The notes: generated by a model from the sequence alone, not told the origin. Shown: positions 9,639 through 17,953, counted from the stretch's first letter. The stretch: 64,000 bases of DNA from Dietzia sp. NCCP-2495 (GCF_026011735.1 NZ_BRVN01000003.1:185480-249479), one strand, 5' to 3'. A program made the numbers and translations.

Positions 9639-10478
9639 TCAGCCCTTGACGGCTCCCGAGGTGAGGCCCTTGATCATGCGGCGCTGCAGCAACAGGAAGA
9701 CGATGAGGATCGGCGTGATGGTGAGGATGGTGGCGGCCATGACCATCGGCCAGTCGATGTAGGCGTCGGTCGAGATGAGTCGCGCGAGCCCGACCTGCAG
9801 TGGGGCGACGGTCTCGTCGGAGGCGACGAGGAACGGCCACAGGTACTCGTTCCACTCGTTGACGGTGGTGATGAGCGCGAACGCCACGACGGTCGGCCAG
9901 CTCATCGGCAGCAGAACGCGGAACAGGAGCTTCATGTGACCGCAGCCGTCCATGCGCGCGGCCTCGACGATCTCGAACGGCAGCGTGAGGAAGTGGTTGC
10001 GCATGAGGAAGGTGCCGAACGCTACGCCCGCGAGCGGGAAGATGATGCCCTGGAAGGTGTTGATCCAGCCGAGCTGCGAGATGAGCGCGTAGTTCGAGAT
10101 CACCGTGATCTGGTTGGGCACCATGAGCGCGGCCAACACGAGCATGAACACGATGCTGCGGCCGGGGAAGCGCAGGTAGACGAACGCGTACGCGCTGAGG
10201 ATGCCCAGGACGAGCTTGCACGCGACCAGCACCGAGGTGATGACGAGTGAGTTCCGGAAGTACCGCAGGAACGGCACGTTCTCGACCACCCTGCCGTAGG
10301 GCTCCGTCGTCACCGGCTCGGGCCACCACTTGGGCGGCTGGACGTACACCATGTCCGGGGTCTTGAACGAGGTGATCAGCACCCAGAACAGCGGGAGGCC
10401 GATCACGAGCAGAACCAGGATCATCGCGGCGTAGCCGGCGATCTTCATCGGCAGGGACGAGCCCGAGAGCGGATTCAT
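9639..10478 (-). CDS. ugpE: ABC sugar/glycerophosphodiester permease, MalG/UgpE type
   Basis: 279 residues with six membrane spans. The cytoplasmic coupling motif EAARMDGCGHMKLLFRVLLP matches the permease EAA loop of CUT1 transporters. The ATG overlaps the ugpA stop by 4 nt (ATGA), giving translational coupling with its partner permease. The C-terminus LLLQRRMIKGLTSGAVKG is typical of UgpE/MalG proteins. Confidence 0.9.
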   Translation of the reverse strand: MNPLSGSSLPMKIAGYAAMILVLLVIGLPLFWVLITSFKTPDMVYVQPPKWWPEPVTTEPYGRVVENVPFLRYFRNSLVITSVLVACKLVLGILSAYAFVYLRFPGRSIVFMLVLAALMVPNQITVISNYALISQLGWINTFQGIIFPLAGVAFGTFLMRNHFLTLPFEIVEAARMDGCGHMKLLFRVLLPMSWPTVVAFALITTVNEWNEYLWPFLVASDETVAPLQVGLARLISTDAYIDWPMVMAATILTITPILIVFLLLQRRMIKGLTSGAVKG

Positions 10479-11449
10479 GTCACCTTCCTGTCCATGATCT
10501 TCACCTGGACGGCGGTGACGAGGAGGAGGACCAGGAACATGATGGTGGCGACGGTGGCACCGTAACCGGCCCGGAAGTTCTGGAACGTCTCCTGGTACAC
10601 CTGGAACACCATCGTCGAGGTGCCGTTACCCTGCGGGCCGCCGCGGGTCATGACGTAGATGATGTCGAAGACCTGCAGCGAGTTGAGCAACACGGTGATC
10701 GACAGGAAGAACGTGGTGGGCCGCAGCAGCGGGAGGGTGACCTTGCGGAAGGTCGTCCACGCGCCGGCTCCGTCCATCTCCGCGGCCTCGTAGAGTTCCG
10801 CAGGCTTGGCCTGCAGGGCGGCGAGGTAGATGACGAAGCTGTAGCCGAGGTTCTTCCAGATGTAGGTCACCGTGACCATGACCATGGCCCACTCGGGGTC
10901 CTGGTAGAAGTTCGGCACCGGCAGGCCGACCATCGTCAGCAGTGCGGAGATCATGCCGAACCGGGGGTCGAAGATGAACTGGAACGCCACCCCGATCGCT
11001 GCTCCGGCGATCACGAAGGGTGCGAACACCGCGGAGCGGACGAGTCCACGACCGACGAGTTGCTGGTCAAGGAGCAGCGCCAGTGCGAGTCCGAGCACCA
11101 TCGAGCCGATCACGGCGGACAGGGTGAAGATCAGCGTGTTCTGTACGACCACCCAGCTGTCCGGCCGGTTCCACCATTCGACGTAGTTGGACCAGCCGAT
11201 GAACGTCGCGGTGGGGGAGGAGATGTTCCAGTCGAAGAAGCTCAGCCGGATGTTGTCGATGAGCGGTCGGTAGACGAACACTCCGAGCAGTGCGAGGTTG
11301 GGCAACACCAGTGCCAGGAACAGCAGTTGCTCCCGGAGCGTGCCCGGGAGCCGGCGGCGGCGCGTGGCGGGCACGGGTGGGGGCGGATCGGCGTCGGTCT
11401 GATTTCCGCCCGCCGGGGTCGCAGGTGTCGGCACGGAACGAAGTGTCAC
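10475..11449 (-). CDS. ugpA: ABC sugar/glycerophosphodiester permease, MalF/UgpA type
   Basis: 324 residues. After a Pro/Arg-rich cytoplasmic N-terminus (~40 residues) there are six membrane spans. The EAA loop is YEAAEMDGAGAWTTFRKVTL. It is the first gene of the four-gene operon. The GTG start has no convincing ribosome-binding site, so the start is less certain than the family. The 140 bp between this gene and the L,D-transpeptidase end contains its promoter region; I see no clear operator there. Confidence 0.88.
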   Translation of the reverse strand: MTLRSVPTPATPAGGNQTDADPPPPVPATRRRRLPGTLREQLLFLALVLPNLALLGVFVYRPLIDNIRLSFFDWNISSPTATFIGWSNYVEWWNRPDSWVVVQNTLIFTLSAVIGSMVLGLALALLLDQQLVGRGLVRSAVFAPFVIAGAAIGVAFQFIFDPRFGMISALLTMVGLPVPNFYQDPEWAMVMVTVTYIWKNLGYSFVIYLAALQAKPAELYEAAEMDGAGAWTTFRKVTLPLLRPTTFFLSITVLLNSLQVFDIIYVMTRGGPQGNGTSTMVFQVYQETFQNFRAGYGATVATIMFLVLLLVTAVQVKIMDRKVT

Positions 11450-11587
11450 CTGAATGAGTTAACGGCAATTGTCCGGACGATGGACCGGAATCGTCACCCA
11501 GCCGACAAAGTCGATACAACTGTAGAAGTCGGGGGTCCTTGCCGGTCGCGAGGCTGGCACGCCGCGCTCGGAAGGGGCAGGCGTGGC

Positions 11588-12502
11588 CTAGTAGTTCCAG
11601 TCGCCCTGGCCGTCGAAGGCGCCGAAGTGTTTGCCGGGGCCGTTCACCACGATGAACGGGTCGCCGTTGCGCGTGTTGTCGTAGTACCACGCCGCGTCCT
11701 CGGGGCTGAGGTTGATGCAGCCGTGCGAGACGTTGCGCACGCCCTGGTCGGCGACCGACCACGGTGCGGAGTGGACGAAGATGCCATCGTAGCTGAGGCG
11801 GACCGCGTCGTTGACGATCGTGTTGTAGCCACCGTCTTCGATGCGCAGGCCGAACGTCTCGGAGTTCATGCGGACCTGCCGACCACGCTCGCCGGTGTAG
11901 TAGATGCCGTTGTAGGTCTCCCAGCCGGGCCGACCGGCGGAGGCACGCATGGTGCGGACCACCTGACCGTTACGGGTCGTGGTGAGGGTGTGGGTGGCGT
12001 TGTCGTACGTGGAGATGACCGCGTCGCTGGTCTGGAAGGACTGCTGCGTCTTCCCGCCCGCCCAGATGGTGACGGTCGAGTGCGCTGGCCAGAAGTGGAA
12101 CGGGCGCCACCGGACCTCCGTGTCGGACACCCAGTAGAACTTGCCGGGCACGTGGGGTTCGGTCCGGATGCCGATCGTGGCCTCGGCCCGGGCGCGGTCG
12201 GTGATGGGGCGGTCGAAGAAGAACATGATCGGCTGTGCGATCCCCACCACGGCGTTCGGGAGCGGGAAGACGTGGACGTTCCCGTACTCGGGCACGGGGC
12301 GTTCGGGTCCGATCACCGGGTACGTGAGCACCGGCAGGCTGGGGACCCCGGGGACGGGGAGGGGCGCGTTCTCGAGCTGGGGCAGGCCCGGTGGGCTGAT
12401 CGGCATCACCGACTGGGCGTTCGCGGCGGGGGTCGTCGAGACGATGAGCGCGACGGAGGCGAGTGCGGCGGCGACAGCCGTGGGTCGTCCCGACCGGGTC
12501 AT
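11588..12502 (-). CDS. L,D-transpeptidase (YkuD) with Ig-like domain, copy 1
   Basis: 304 residues; ATG at 12502 with AGGAG 6 nt upstream. Signal peptide ends at AANAQS. An Ig-like domain typical of mycobacterial L,D-transpeptidases follows (~70-170: MFFFDRPITD, WRPFHFWPAHSTVTIWAGG). The YkuD catalytic domain contains HSAPWSVADQGVRNVSHGCINLS with nucleophile Cys262, plus the conserved His and Arg/Asn pocket. It should form 3-3 crosslinks in peptidoglycan outside the membrane. Copy 2 lies directly upstream on the same strand; the 3' 196 bp of the two are identical. Confidence 0.95.
   Translation of the reverse strand: MTRSGRPTAVAAALASVALIVSTTPAANAQSVMPISPPGLPQLENAPLPVPGVPSLPVLTYPVIGPERPVPEYGNVHVFPLPNAVVGIAQPIMFFFDRPITDRARAEATIGIRTEPHVPGKFYWVSDTEVRWRPFHFWPAHSTVTIWAGGKTQQSFQTSDAVISTYDNATHTLTTTRNGQVVRTMRASAGRPGWETYNGIYYTGERGRQVRMNSETFGLRIEDGGYNTIVNDAVRLSYDGIFVHSAPWSVADQGVRNVSHGCINLSPEDAAWYYDNTRNGDPFIVVNGPGKHFGAFDGQGDWNY
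11590..11785. repeat. 196-bp identical segment, copy A (3' end of L,D-transpeptidase 1)
   Basis: Every base matches 12664-12859 (offset 1074). It encodes the catalytic motif and C-terminus. The identity stops abruptly at 11786, where silent and coding differences begin, and ends at the other side one base short of the stop codons (TAG here, TGA in copy B). Confidence 0.95.
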
Positions 12503-12661
12503 GGGATCTCCTGTAATCGTGAAAGCTGAGTACAGGATAGGCAGAGCCTGAGCGTCAGAACCAGAGCAGCGCAATAACTTTGCACTTATTTTTCCAGCGG
12601 TGAGCTACCCTTACCGTGAAGGAATTCTCCTAGTCCCTGGTCGTGGGAGTCTGGGGTGGAA

Positions 12662-13585
12662 TCAGTAGTTCCAGTCGCCCTGGCCGTCGAAGGCGCCGAA
12701 GTGTTTGCCGGGGCCGTTCACCACGATGAACGGGTCGCCGTTGCGCGTGTTGTCGTAGTACCACGCCGCGTCCTCGGGGCTGAGGTTGATGCAGCCGTGC
12801 GAGACGTTGCGCACGCCCTGGTCGGCGACCGACCACGGTGCGGAGTGGACGAAGATGCCGTCGTAGCTCAATCGCACCCCGTCCTGTACGACGGTGTCGT
12901 AGCCGCCGGCCGCACGGGACAGGCCCCAGGTGGAGGAGTCCATGTGGACCTCGCGCGCACGCCACCCGTTGTAGTAGGTGCCGTTGTAGGTCGGGTAGGT
13001 GTCGCGCCCGGCGGAGGCCTTCATTACGCGCACCACCTCGCCGTTACGGGTGACGGTGACCTCGTGGGTGGCGTCGTCGTAGGTGGAGACCACGGCGTCG
13101 CCGGTCCGGAAGGTGTGCTCCGCGCCGCCCGCCCACACGGTGACGGCGGTGCCGGCCGGCCAGAACTCGTGCGGTCGCCAGCGCAGTTCCGTGTCGGAGG
13201 TCCAGTAGTACTTGCCGCTGACCGCGGGTGCGGTGCGCACGCCCACGGTGGCCTCGGCGGCCGCGCGGTCCGTGACCGGACGGTCGAAGGTGATCATGAC
13301 CGGCTGTGCCACTCCGACGATCTCGCCCCCGGTGGGATACACCGACGCGACTGCCGCGTCGATCGCGGGTCGGTGCGGCGCGGGGACGGGGATCGTGACC
13401 ACCGGGGCGAGCCCCGGGATCGAGGGGAGTGCGAGCGGTGCGGTTTCCAGGCCGACCGCGCCCGCCGAGCCCGAGGAGCCGACGGTGCCGGCGAGTGACT
13501 GTGCGGAGGCGGCCGGGGAGAGTCCGACGACGACGAGGCCCGCCGCGGCGAGTGCCGTGGCAGTGGAACGAATTCGGCGGGACAT
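12662..13585 (-). CDS. L,D-transpeptidase (YkuD) with Ig-like domain, copy 2
   Basis: 307 residues; ATG at 13585 preceded by AAGGAG. Signal peptide ends near ASAQS. Same architecture as copy 1: Ig-like domain (~75-175, MITFDRPVTDRAAAEATVGV) then YkuD with the SHGCINLS motif (Cys265). Outside the shared 3' segment the two proteins differ widely, so they are old paralogues with a recently homogenised end. Role: 3-3 peptidoglycan crosslinking, possibly at a different growth stage; that division of labour is inference. The gene has its own 5' region and is probably transcribed separately. Confidence 0.95.
   Translation of the reverse strand: MSRRIRSTATALAAAGLVVVGLSPAASAQSLAGTVGSSGSAGAVGLETAPLALPSIPGLAPVVTIPVPAPHRPAIDAAVASVYPTGGEIVGVAQPVMITFDRPVTDRAAAEATVGVRTAPAVSGKYYWTSDTELRWRPHEFWPAGTAVTVWAGGAEHTFRTGDAVVSTYDDATHEVTVTRNGEVVRVMKASAGRDTYPTYNGTYYNGWRAREVHMDSSTWGLSRAAGGYDTVVQDGVRLSYDGIFVHSAPWSVADQGVRNVSHGCINLSPEDAAWYYDNTRNGDPFIVVNGPGKHFGAFDGQGDWNY
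12664..12859. repeat. 196-bp identical segment, copy B (3' end of L,D-transpeptidase 2)
   Basis: Identical to 11590-11785; see that entry. A direct repeat of this length is a substrate for homologous recombination that would delete or fuse the two genes. Confidence 0.95.
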
Positions 13586-13883
13586 CGGACTCCTTGTGCT
13601 CTCGTGCCGGGGATCTCGCGCTGACGGACTGGAGGCAGACACACTAATCACATCAGTCACACAGATAACTTCCGTAACAGTACCGTGCGGAGGCGGCGCA
13701 TGTACACCGCCGCACTTTCGGGGTCGGAGGCAGTCCGGGGGCCGTTGGCCGGCCAATGGACATTTCGGATACGTAGGAAAACCATGCCATCGTTCATTGG
13801 TATTGATGTTCCCAGAAGTGCAGGTAGATGCGCCGGGCAATGTTACTGACCGAAAGTCAGTATCAGAACCCCAGCTCATGGGC

Positions 13884-13912
13884 TTGATCGCCGAGAGGGC
13901 GCAACATACAGT
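13884..13912 (+). promoter_or_regulatory. sigma-70-like promoter for candidate sRNA
   Basis: TTGATC (13884-13889) and TACAGT (13907-13912) are separated by exactly 17 bp, each matching 4 of 6 consensus bases. A start near 13919 would give a ~215-nt RNA ending at the terminator at 14133. No ORF follows. Confidence 0.4.
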
Positions 13913-13918
13913 CGTATC

Positions 13919-14133
13919 AGTCACCGACCGAGAGGCGGGGGCGACGTGAAGAGCTGGTTGAGGGGCCGCGGCTTCACGCAGAGGGGCCGGTCAGTGGACC
14001 GGAGCACCTGGGGGGGTGCTGGCCCGCGGCCATGACAGGCATGCGAGGTGGCGTGAGCGCGGCAACGCGATCCGCCGAATATGAGGAACGGCGTCGGAAG
14101 CTGAGGGGCTCCGGCGCCGTTCCTTTGTTTTCT
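13919..14133 (+). ncRNA. candidate structured small RNA
   Basis: Contains, in order: a 7-bp stem CGTGAAG/CTTCACG (13945-13951 with 13972-13978); a perfect CCGGTC-AGTG-GACCGG hairpin (13987-14002); immediately after it AGCACC/GGTGCT with a G-rich loop (14003-14020); and a 13-bp terminator stem with T-tract (14085-14133). No start codon with a plausible reading frame is included. The terminator direction supports the plus strand. I cannot assign a known RNA family; boundaries are inferred. Confidence 0.4.
14085..14133 (+). terminator. intrinsic terminator with T-tract
   Basis: A 13-bp stem (14085-14097 with 14111-14123, one G-U pair) and 13-nt loop are followed by TTTGTTTT. This is the most canonical terminator in the window, and no plus-strand protein gene precedes it. 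Confidence 0.75.
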
Positions 14134-14218
14134 CGTGCCTTTGTCTTCTACTGAACCGCTAGATCGATTGGCGCACTCAGTCAAGTGCTGTCAGCCGAGT
14201 GCTGTCAGTCGAGTGCCG

Positions 14219-15130
14219 TCAGTCGAGAATGTGCTCGGCGACCCGGTGGAGACCGGCGATCGCCGCGACGTTGCTGCGGTCGGACCGCTCGGTCTCGGGC
14301 TGGAGCAGCGTGATGTGCCACAGGTAGTCGCCCGAGATGAGGATCGTGTGTGCCTCCACCCCGCCGCCGGTGGGTGCCGCGACGCAGTCGATGTACGCGG
14401 TGTCCAGGCCTGGCTGGGTGGGCGGCGGCGCGCCCGGGGCGGAGCCCGGTGCCCCAGTGACGGAGTCGGCGTCCGCACCACGGATGGCGCTGCAGGCATA
14501 GCGGTTGCCCAGGAGCTTCTGCTGTCCGGCCAGGGCGGTCTGGACATCGCCGATCGGCATCATGACGCCGGCGGCGAACGTGTCCGGAACAGTCCCGGAA
14601 TCCGAGCTCCTGCCCTTCTCGTCCTCGTCGGACCCCTCGGCCGCGGACGTGCTGGCGCTGGTGGGCGAGGCGCTGGTGGAGGTCGTGCTGGTGGGCGAAG
14701 CGCTGGTGGACGTGGTGCTGGTGGCGGCTTCGCCCGAGTCGGGATCGACGGTGTCGTCGTCCTCGGTTCCGTTCCCCGCGTCATCGGCGTCCTCGGCGCG
14801 CTCGGTCGACCCGGGACCTCCGTAGGTACAGATCAGGCCCAGGTCACCGGAACCGGTCGGCTCCACCTCGGGCATCGTTGCGCGGGTGAGGTCGATGACC
14901 TCGTCGACGGAGAGATCGAGCAGCTCACAGGCGTTGAGCCGCTCCTGGTCGACCTGGCCGCCCTCGATCATGGCCTGGGCCGCGTCATGGTTCGGCACCG
15001 GAGTGACACGCGGCGGCCCGGTATCCACGTCGTCGCCCGAGCATCCCGCGGCGACCATCACGACCGCGAGCGCCGCGACCCCGGTCGCGCCGCGGAGACC
15101 GGATGGCGGGAGGAGTCGTGGCCAGCGCAT
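14219..15130 (-). CDS. lipoprotein, DUF3558-like with Ser/Thr-rich linker
   Basis: 303 residues from the ATG at 15130. Lipobox VAAGC near residue 30. The N-terminal domain has the pattern NACELLDLSVDEVIDL followed by GLICTYGG, resembling DUF3558 proteins of mycobacteria (two Cys bracketing a small domain). Residues ~110-165 form a Glu/Asp then Ser/Thr-Ala linker with repeated TSTSASPTS. The C-terminal domain (~180-303) has another Cys pair (YACSAIRG, YIDCVAAP). Attached to the outer face of the membrane; function unknown. A TANNNT box at 15138-15143 suggests a leaderless message. Confidence 0.78.
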   Translation of the reverse strand: MRWPRLLPPSGLRGATGVAALAVVMVAAGCSGDDVDTGPPRVTPVPNHDAAQAMIEGGQVDQERLNACELLDLSVDEVIDLTRATMPEVEPTGSGDLGLICTYGGPGSTERAEDADDAGNGTEDDDTVDPDSGEAATSTTSTSASPTSTTSTSASPTSASTSAAEGSDEDEKGRSSDSGTVPDTFAAGVMMPIGDVQTALAGQQKLLGNRYACSAIRGADADSVTGAPGSAPGAPPPTQPGLDTAYIDCVAAPTGGGVEAHTILISGDYLWHITLLQPETERSDRSNVAAIAGLHRVAEHILD

Positions 15131-15137
15131 GGCCACG

Positions 15138-15143
15138 ATCTTA
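15138..15143 (-). promoter_or_regulatory. -10 box of leaderless lipoprotein gene
   Basis: TAAGAT on the minus strand, 7 nt before the ATG at 15130. Confidence 0.45.
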
Positions 15144-15253
15144 CGATGCGCACCTCCGTACTCCGTGGTCGTCCCCGGGCGGCGGTCGGCCGGCCACCGT
15201 GCGGCCACCGGGCGGAGGGCGCGCGATGACCTGCCGTGAGGGGAGTTACGAAG

Positions 15254-15868
15254 GTGTCGTTCGACGTTCACCACTTGTGCCCCGACAGATCAACTTGCCT
15301 GATCACACTGCAGGACGTGGAGTCGAACCCTGAGCCCGCGACCGATCCCGCACGACGCGCGAAGCTGCCGTCGTGCCGGGCCCTCGGCTACCAGCGCTCG
15401 CAGCTCGCTCCGCCCGGAACCGCACGCCTTCCGGAAGGGTGGCGGGAGGTCACGGTGACATCGACCCTGGGCACGGGGGTCGACCTCTTCGGTGCGGTCT
15501 CCGATGACCTGCTCGAGTTGGCGGCGCACGTCCGGGCCGGGATCCGGATGTCGGAGACGGACCCGGCGTACCCGGGCGATGTCGACTTCCTGGACGGACC
15601 GATGCGGGGTCCCTGCAGGCTCGTCGACCGGACAGACGAATCCCTGCGCCAGGGCCTGGTCGTGGGCACGCTCGAGGGCAATCGCACGGTGGCCGAGCAC
15701 CGGTGCCACGTCGATCTCGACCCCGACACCGGCGAGGTGACGGCCACGTCCCGCACGGCGTGGCGGGCCGGAACGTACTTCATCCTCCCCGGTGGAGCCA
15801 GGCGGGAGAGTCAGGCGTTCCGCCGCATGTCCGAGCGCGTGCTCCGCGCCTTATCCTTCAATGCATGA
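15254..15868 (+). CDS. DUF1990 family protein
   Basis: 204 residues from the GTG at 15254, which has GAGGGGAG upstream; an in-frame GTG at 15236 is the alternative. The domain runs from LGYQRSQLAP through LPEGWREVTVTSTLGTG and LVVGTLEGNRTVAEHRCHVDLD to the C-terminus, the DUF1990 pattern seen in many actinobacteria. No signal peptide. The stop overlaps the next start (ATGA), so it is coupled to the lipoprotein gene. No biochemical role is established for the family. Confidence 0.72.
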   Translation: MSFDVHHLCPDRSTCLITLQDVESNPEPATDPARRAKLPSCRALGYQRSQLAPPGTARLPEGWREVTVTSTLGTGVDLFGAVSDDLLELAAHVRAGIRMSETDPAYPGDVDFLDGPMRGPCRLVDRTDESLRQGLVVGTLEGNRTVAEHRCHVDLDPDTGEVTATSRTAWRAGTYFILPGGARRESQAFRRMSERVLRALSFNA

Positions 15869-16410
15869 GCACCCGTACCCCCGCCCTGCTGGCGTCGGCC
15901 TCCGTGGCCGTGCTCGCCCTGCTCTCCGGATGCGGCGAGCAGACCACCGAGTCCGAGATCGGCACCATCCGCACCGCGCCGCCGCCGACCTCCGCCCCTG
16001 AGCTCCCGCCGGTCGAGCCGGTGACCCAGGCGGACTGCCCGTACCTGTCCACGGAGGAGGTGGCCGAACTGGGTGCGGGGTCGATCTCCGACGTCCGGAT
16101 CGATGAGTCCGTGGACCCGGTGGCCTGCTTCTTCTACGACGAGGACCGGGCGGTTGCTCTCACGACAACGGTGTACACGGTCGATTCCGCCGACCGGGCC
16201 ACCGAGCTGGTGCAGGAGTCGGCGCCCGCCGAGACGGCGGACGCGCTCACCGTCGAGGACGGGTGGTCCGGCGGCAGCACCGAGGGGCCGGGTGGTTCGC
16301 TGGTTGTCCTGTCGCGGGAGGACCGGCTGCTCGCGGTGCAGACCGTCGGCGAGGAAGCGGACCCCGCGCGTGAGATCGCGCAGGTGGTCGCGCCGCGCGT
16401 CGCCGGCTGA
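15865..16410 (+). CDS. lipoprotein, DUF2020-like
   Basis: 181 residues. The ATG lies in a 4-nt overlap with the upstream DUF1990 gene. Signal peptide with lipobox LLSGC at ~24, then a Pro-rich linker and a compact domain beginning DCPYLSTEEVAELGAG with a second Cys in VACFFYDED, resembling DUF2020 proteins of Corynebacterium. Anchored outside the membrane; function unknown. Confidence 0.75.
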   Translation: MSTRTPALLASASVAVLALLSGCGEQTTESEIGTIRTAPPPTSAPELPPVEPVTQADCPYLSTEEVAELGAGSISDVRIDESVDPVACFFYDEDRAVALTTTVYTVDSADRATELVQESAPAETADALTVEDGWSGGSTEGPGGSLVVLSREDRLLAVQTVGEEADPAREIAQVVAPRVAG

Positions 16411-16438
16411 GCCGGTCGGACAGGCAGGGCTCGCCGGG

Positions 16439-17041
16439 TCAGGCCGGGTCGGCGATCATCCCCAGGATGAGTTCGGCCATGGCGCGGGCCGTCATGGTGG
16501 AGGTGTGGGCCTCCCCGAGCATGGCCGCGGTGACCGCGCCGTCGTGGAGCAGGGCCAACCGGTCGGCGAGGTCGTCGATGTTGTCCGGGTCCTGCAGGCC
16601 CATGGCGATCAGCTCGGCGCGCAGGGTGTCCGCGATCCAGTGGCGCTGGTCGGAGACCGCCTCGCGGATGGCGCGCTCACCGTCGGTTGACGGGCTGGGG
16701 AACTCGATCGCCGCGGCGATGTGACAGGAGCCGGGGGTCGACGGCTCGACGCGCTCGCGGATGATGTCGAACAGCGCGAGGACGCGTCCGCGGGCGTCGG
16801 CGGCGCGGTTGGCTCGGTGCTGCCAGAGCTCCCGGTCGCGATCGGCGACCGACCGGAGGTAGGCCACCACGAGCTCGTCCTTGGAACCGTAGGTGTTGTA
16901 GAGGCTGGCCTTGGCCACGCCCGCCTCGCGGAGGATCCGGTCGATGCCGACGGCGCGGATGCCGTCCGAGGAGAAGAGTCGGGTCGCCGTGGCCAGGAGC
17001 CGCTCCCGCGGCGCAGGCTTGGTCGACCGTGTACTCGTCAC
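16439..17041 (-). CDS. TetR/AcrR family transcriptional regulator
   Basis: 200 residues from GTG 17041. The helix-turn-helix is RERLLATATRLFSSDG...DRILREAGVAKASLYNTYGSKDELV (~10-57). The C-terminal ligand domain (~75-200) includes PGSCHIAAAIEFP. Start chosen because TACTCT sits 7 nt upstream (leaderless), while the earlier in-frame ATGs lack any signal. It is transcribed away from the small antitoxin-like gene cluster. No neighbour is an obvious target; the palindrome at 1271 is of the type this subclass binds, which is only a guess. Confidence 0.88.
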   Translation of the reverse strand: MTSTRSTKPAPRERLLATATRLFSSDGIRAVGIDRILREAGVAKASLYNTYGSKDELVVAYLRSVADRDRELWQHRANRAADARGRVLALFDIIRERVEPSTPGSCHIAAAIEFPSPSTDGERAIREAVSDQRHWIADTLRAELIAMGLQDPDNIDDLADRLALLHDGAVTAAMLGEAHTSTMTARAMAELILGMIADPA

Positions 17042-17048
17042 GGGATAC

Positions 17049-17054
17049 AGAGTA
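17049..17054 (-). promoter_or_regulatory. -10 box of leaderless tetR gene
   Basis: TACTCT on the minus strand, 7 nt before the GTG at 17041; it decides this start. Confidence 0.45.
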
Positions 17055-17162
17055 TCGGCTGGGGCTCCCGACATCGCGGGGCCGGTGCCGCGAACAGCGA
17101 CACCGACCCCGTGATTGTTCATTTGTCTGGCGACGTCAGGCGGTCACCGCGTGCAGATCGGC

Positions 17163-17384
17163 TCAGGCGGGTGCCTGGCCGTCCTCTCCCGGCTGCCCCT
17201 CTGCCGGGGCCCCGCCCGCACCGCCGGCGAGGTAGTCGCCGGCCTTCTCCTGCACCTTGTCGGTGTGCTGGGCGTGCTTGCCGCCGGTCCTCTCGTCGAA
17301 CATGTCGCCGGCCTTGTCGATGCCGGACTGCACCTTGTCGGGGTTCTTCCCTGCGAATTCCTTGGCCTTGTCGAGGAAACCCAT
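17163..17384 (-). CDS. antitoxin-like protein (Rv0909/MT0933 family)
   Basis: 73 residues with a good ribosome-binding site (AAGGGA). Pattern MGFLDKAKEFAGKNPDKVQSGIDKAGD...DERTGGKH...DKVQEKAGDYL, as in the MT0933 antitoxin family, followed by a Gly/Pro-rich tail. In M. tuberculosis Rv0909 is paired with toxin Rv0910, but no toxin-like partner is next to this gene. Proteins of this pattern also occur as orphan, possibly stress-related proteins, so a toxin-antitoxin role is not established here. Confidence 0.75.
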   Translation of the reverse strand: MGFLDKAKEFAGKNPDKVQSGIDKAGDMFDERTGGKHAQHTDKVQEKAGDYLAGGAGGAPAEGQPGEDGQAPA

Positions 17385-17466
17385 GGTGTATCCCTTCGTT
17401 CGGATGGTGATCCGGCCCCGGGAACGGGGCCGGTCTCGTTCGGTTGAGGGGGTTGGGGGAGAGAGG

Positions 17467-17486
17467 CGTAGCGCCGCGGCGCTACG
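17467..17486. terminator. 20-bp perfect palindrome after GlsB/YeaQ gene
   Basis: CGTAGCGCCGCGGCGCTACG, about 35 bp beyond the stop of the minus-strand membrane-protein gene. It can form a strong stem without a T-tract; probable terminator. Confidence 0.45.
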
Positions 17487-17491
17487 TGGTC

Positions 17492-17530
17492 GCGATCAGA
17501 CCGTGCGATCAGATCGTGCGATCAGACCCT
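17492..17530. repeat. 13-bp tandem repeat x3
   Basis: GCGATCAGA(C/T)C(G/C)T occurs three times without spacer (17492, 17505, 17518). The last copy contains the stop codon of the GlsB/YeaQ-type gene. It looks like slippage-generated expansion of the gene's 3' end. Confidence 0.8.
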
Positions 17531-17794
17531 GCTGCGACCCTTGACGGCCGACACGACCCAGATCACCAGGCAGGCGCCGATGACCGAGGCGATGAAGCCC
17601 CACAGGGAGAACGCGGTCGGCATGCCTCCGCCTGAGGTGACCAGCGAGACGATGAAACCGACGACGAACGCGCCGATGACTCCGGCCGCGACATTGGCCA
17701 CGAATCCCATCTGGGCGTTCTTCTTCATGATCATGGAGGCGATCCAACCTGCGATTCCGCCGACGATGATCCACGAGATAATGCTCCACAGCAT
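17522..17794 (-). CDS. GlsB/YeaQ/YmgE family stress membrane protein
   Basis: 90 residues, ATG 17794 after AAAGGA. Three hydrophobic segments in the order typical of the transglycosylase-associated family: WSIISWIIVGGIAGWIAS, VAAGVIGAFVVGFIVS and FIASVIGACLVIWVVSAVKG, with glycines G12-G13 and G16 conserved. Inner-membrane protein induced by stress in many bacteria; mechanism unknown. Neighbours (antitoxin-like protein, universal stress protein) fit a stress theme. Confidence 0.88.
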   Translation of the reverse strand: MLWSIISWIIVGGIAGWIASMIMKKNAQMGFVANVAAGVIGAFVVGFIVSLVTSGGGMPTAFSLWGFIASVIGACLVIWVVSAVKGRSRV

Positions 17795-17953
17795 GGTGAC
17801 TGTCCTTTCCCGAGATTCGAACGTGTCCCCAGGGTTGGGCACCTCTACAGGAGAACACGAATAGTGCCTCCGCGCTTCCGGTGCGGCCATGCCCGCGATT
17901 AAACGTCGCTCACCCGTTACCTGATCGTGACGGAAAAGTGCGGCTCTGCGCTC

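Larger units (their letters stand above)
13586..14218. other. gene-free region of 633 bp
   Basis: No convincing protein gene on either strand. The left part is the 5' region of L,D-transpeptidase 2. A small hairpin ACTGAC-CGAAA-GTCAGT lies at 13845-13861. The right part holds a promoter-like pair, several stable hairpins and a strong terminator, annotated separately as a candidate small RNA. Confidence 0.6.

Noticed and set aside
14003..14020. 6C RNA motif on the minus strand (AGCAC, seven C, AGGTGCT)
   Set aside because: Only one C-rich-loop hairpin is present, whereas the 6C motif has two, and the terminator points to the plus strand. Kept only as a hypothesis to test.
17163..17384. Functional toxin-antitoxin module
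   Set aside because: The antitoxin-family protein has no neighbouring toxin gene; neighbours encode a membrane stress protein and a TetR regulator.
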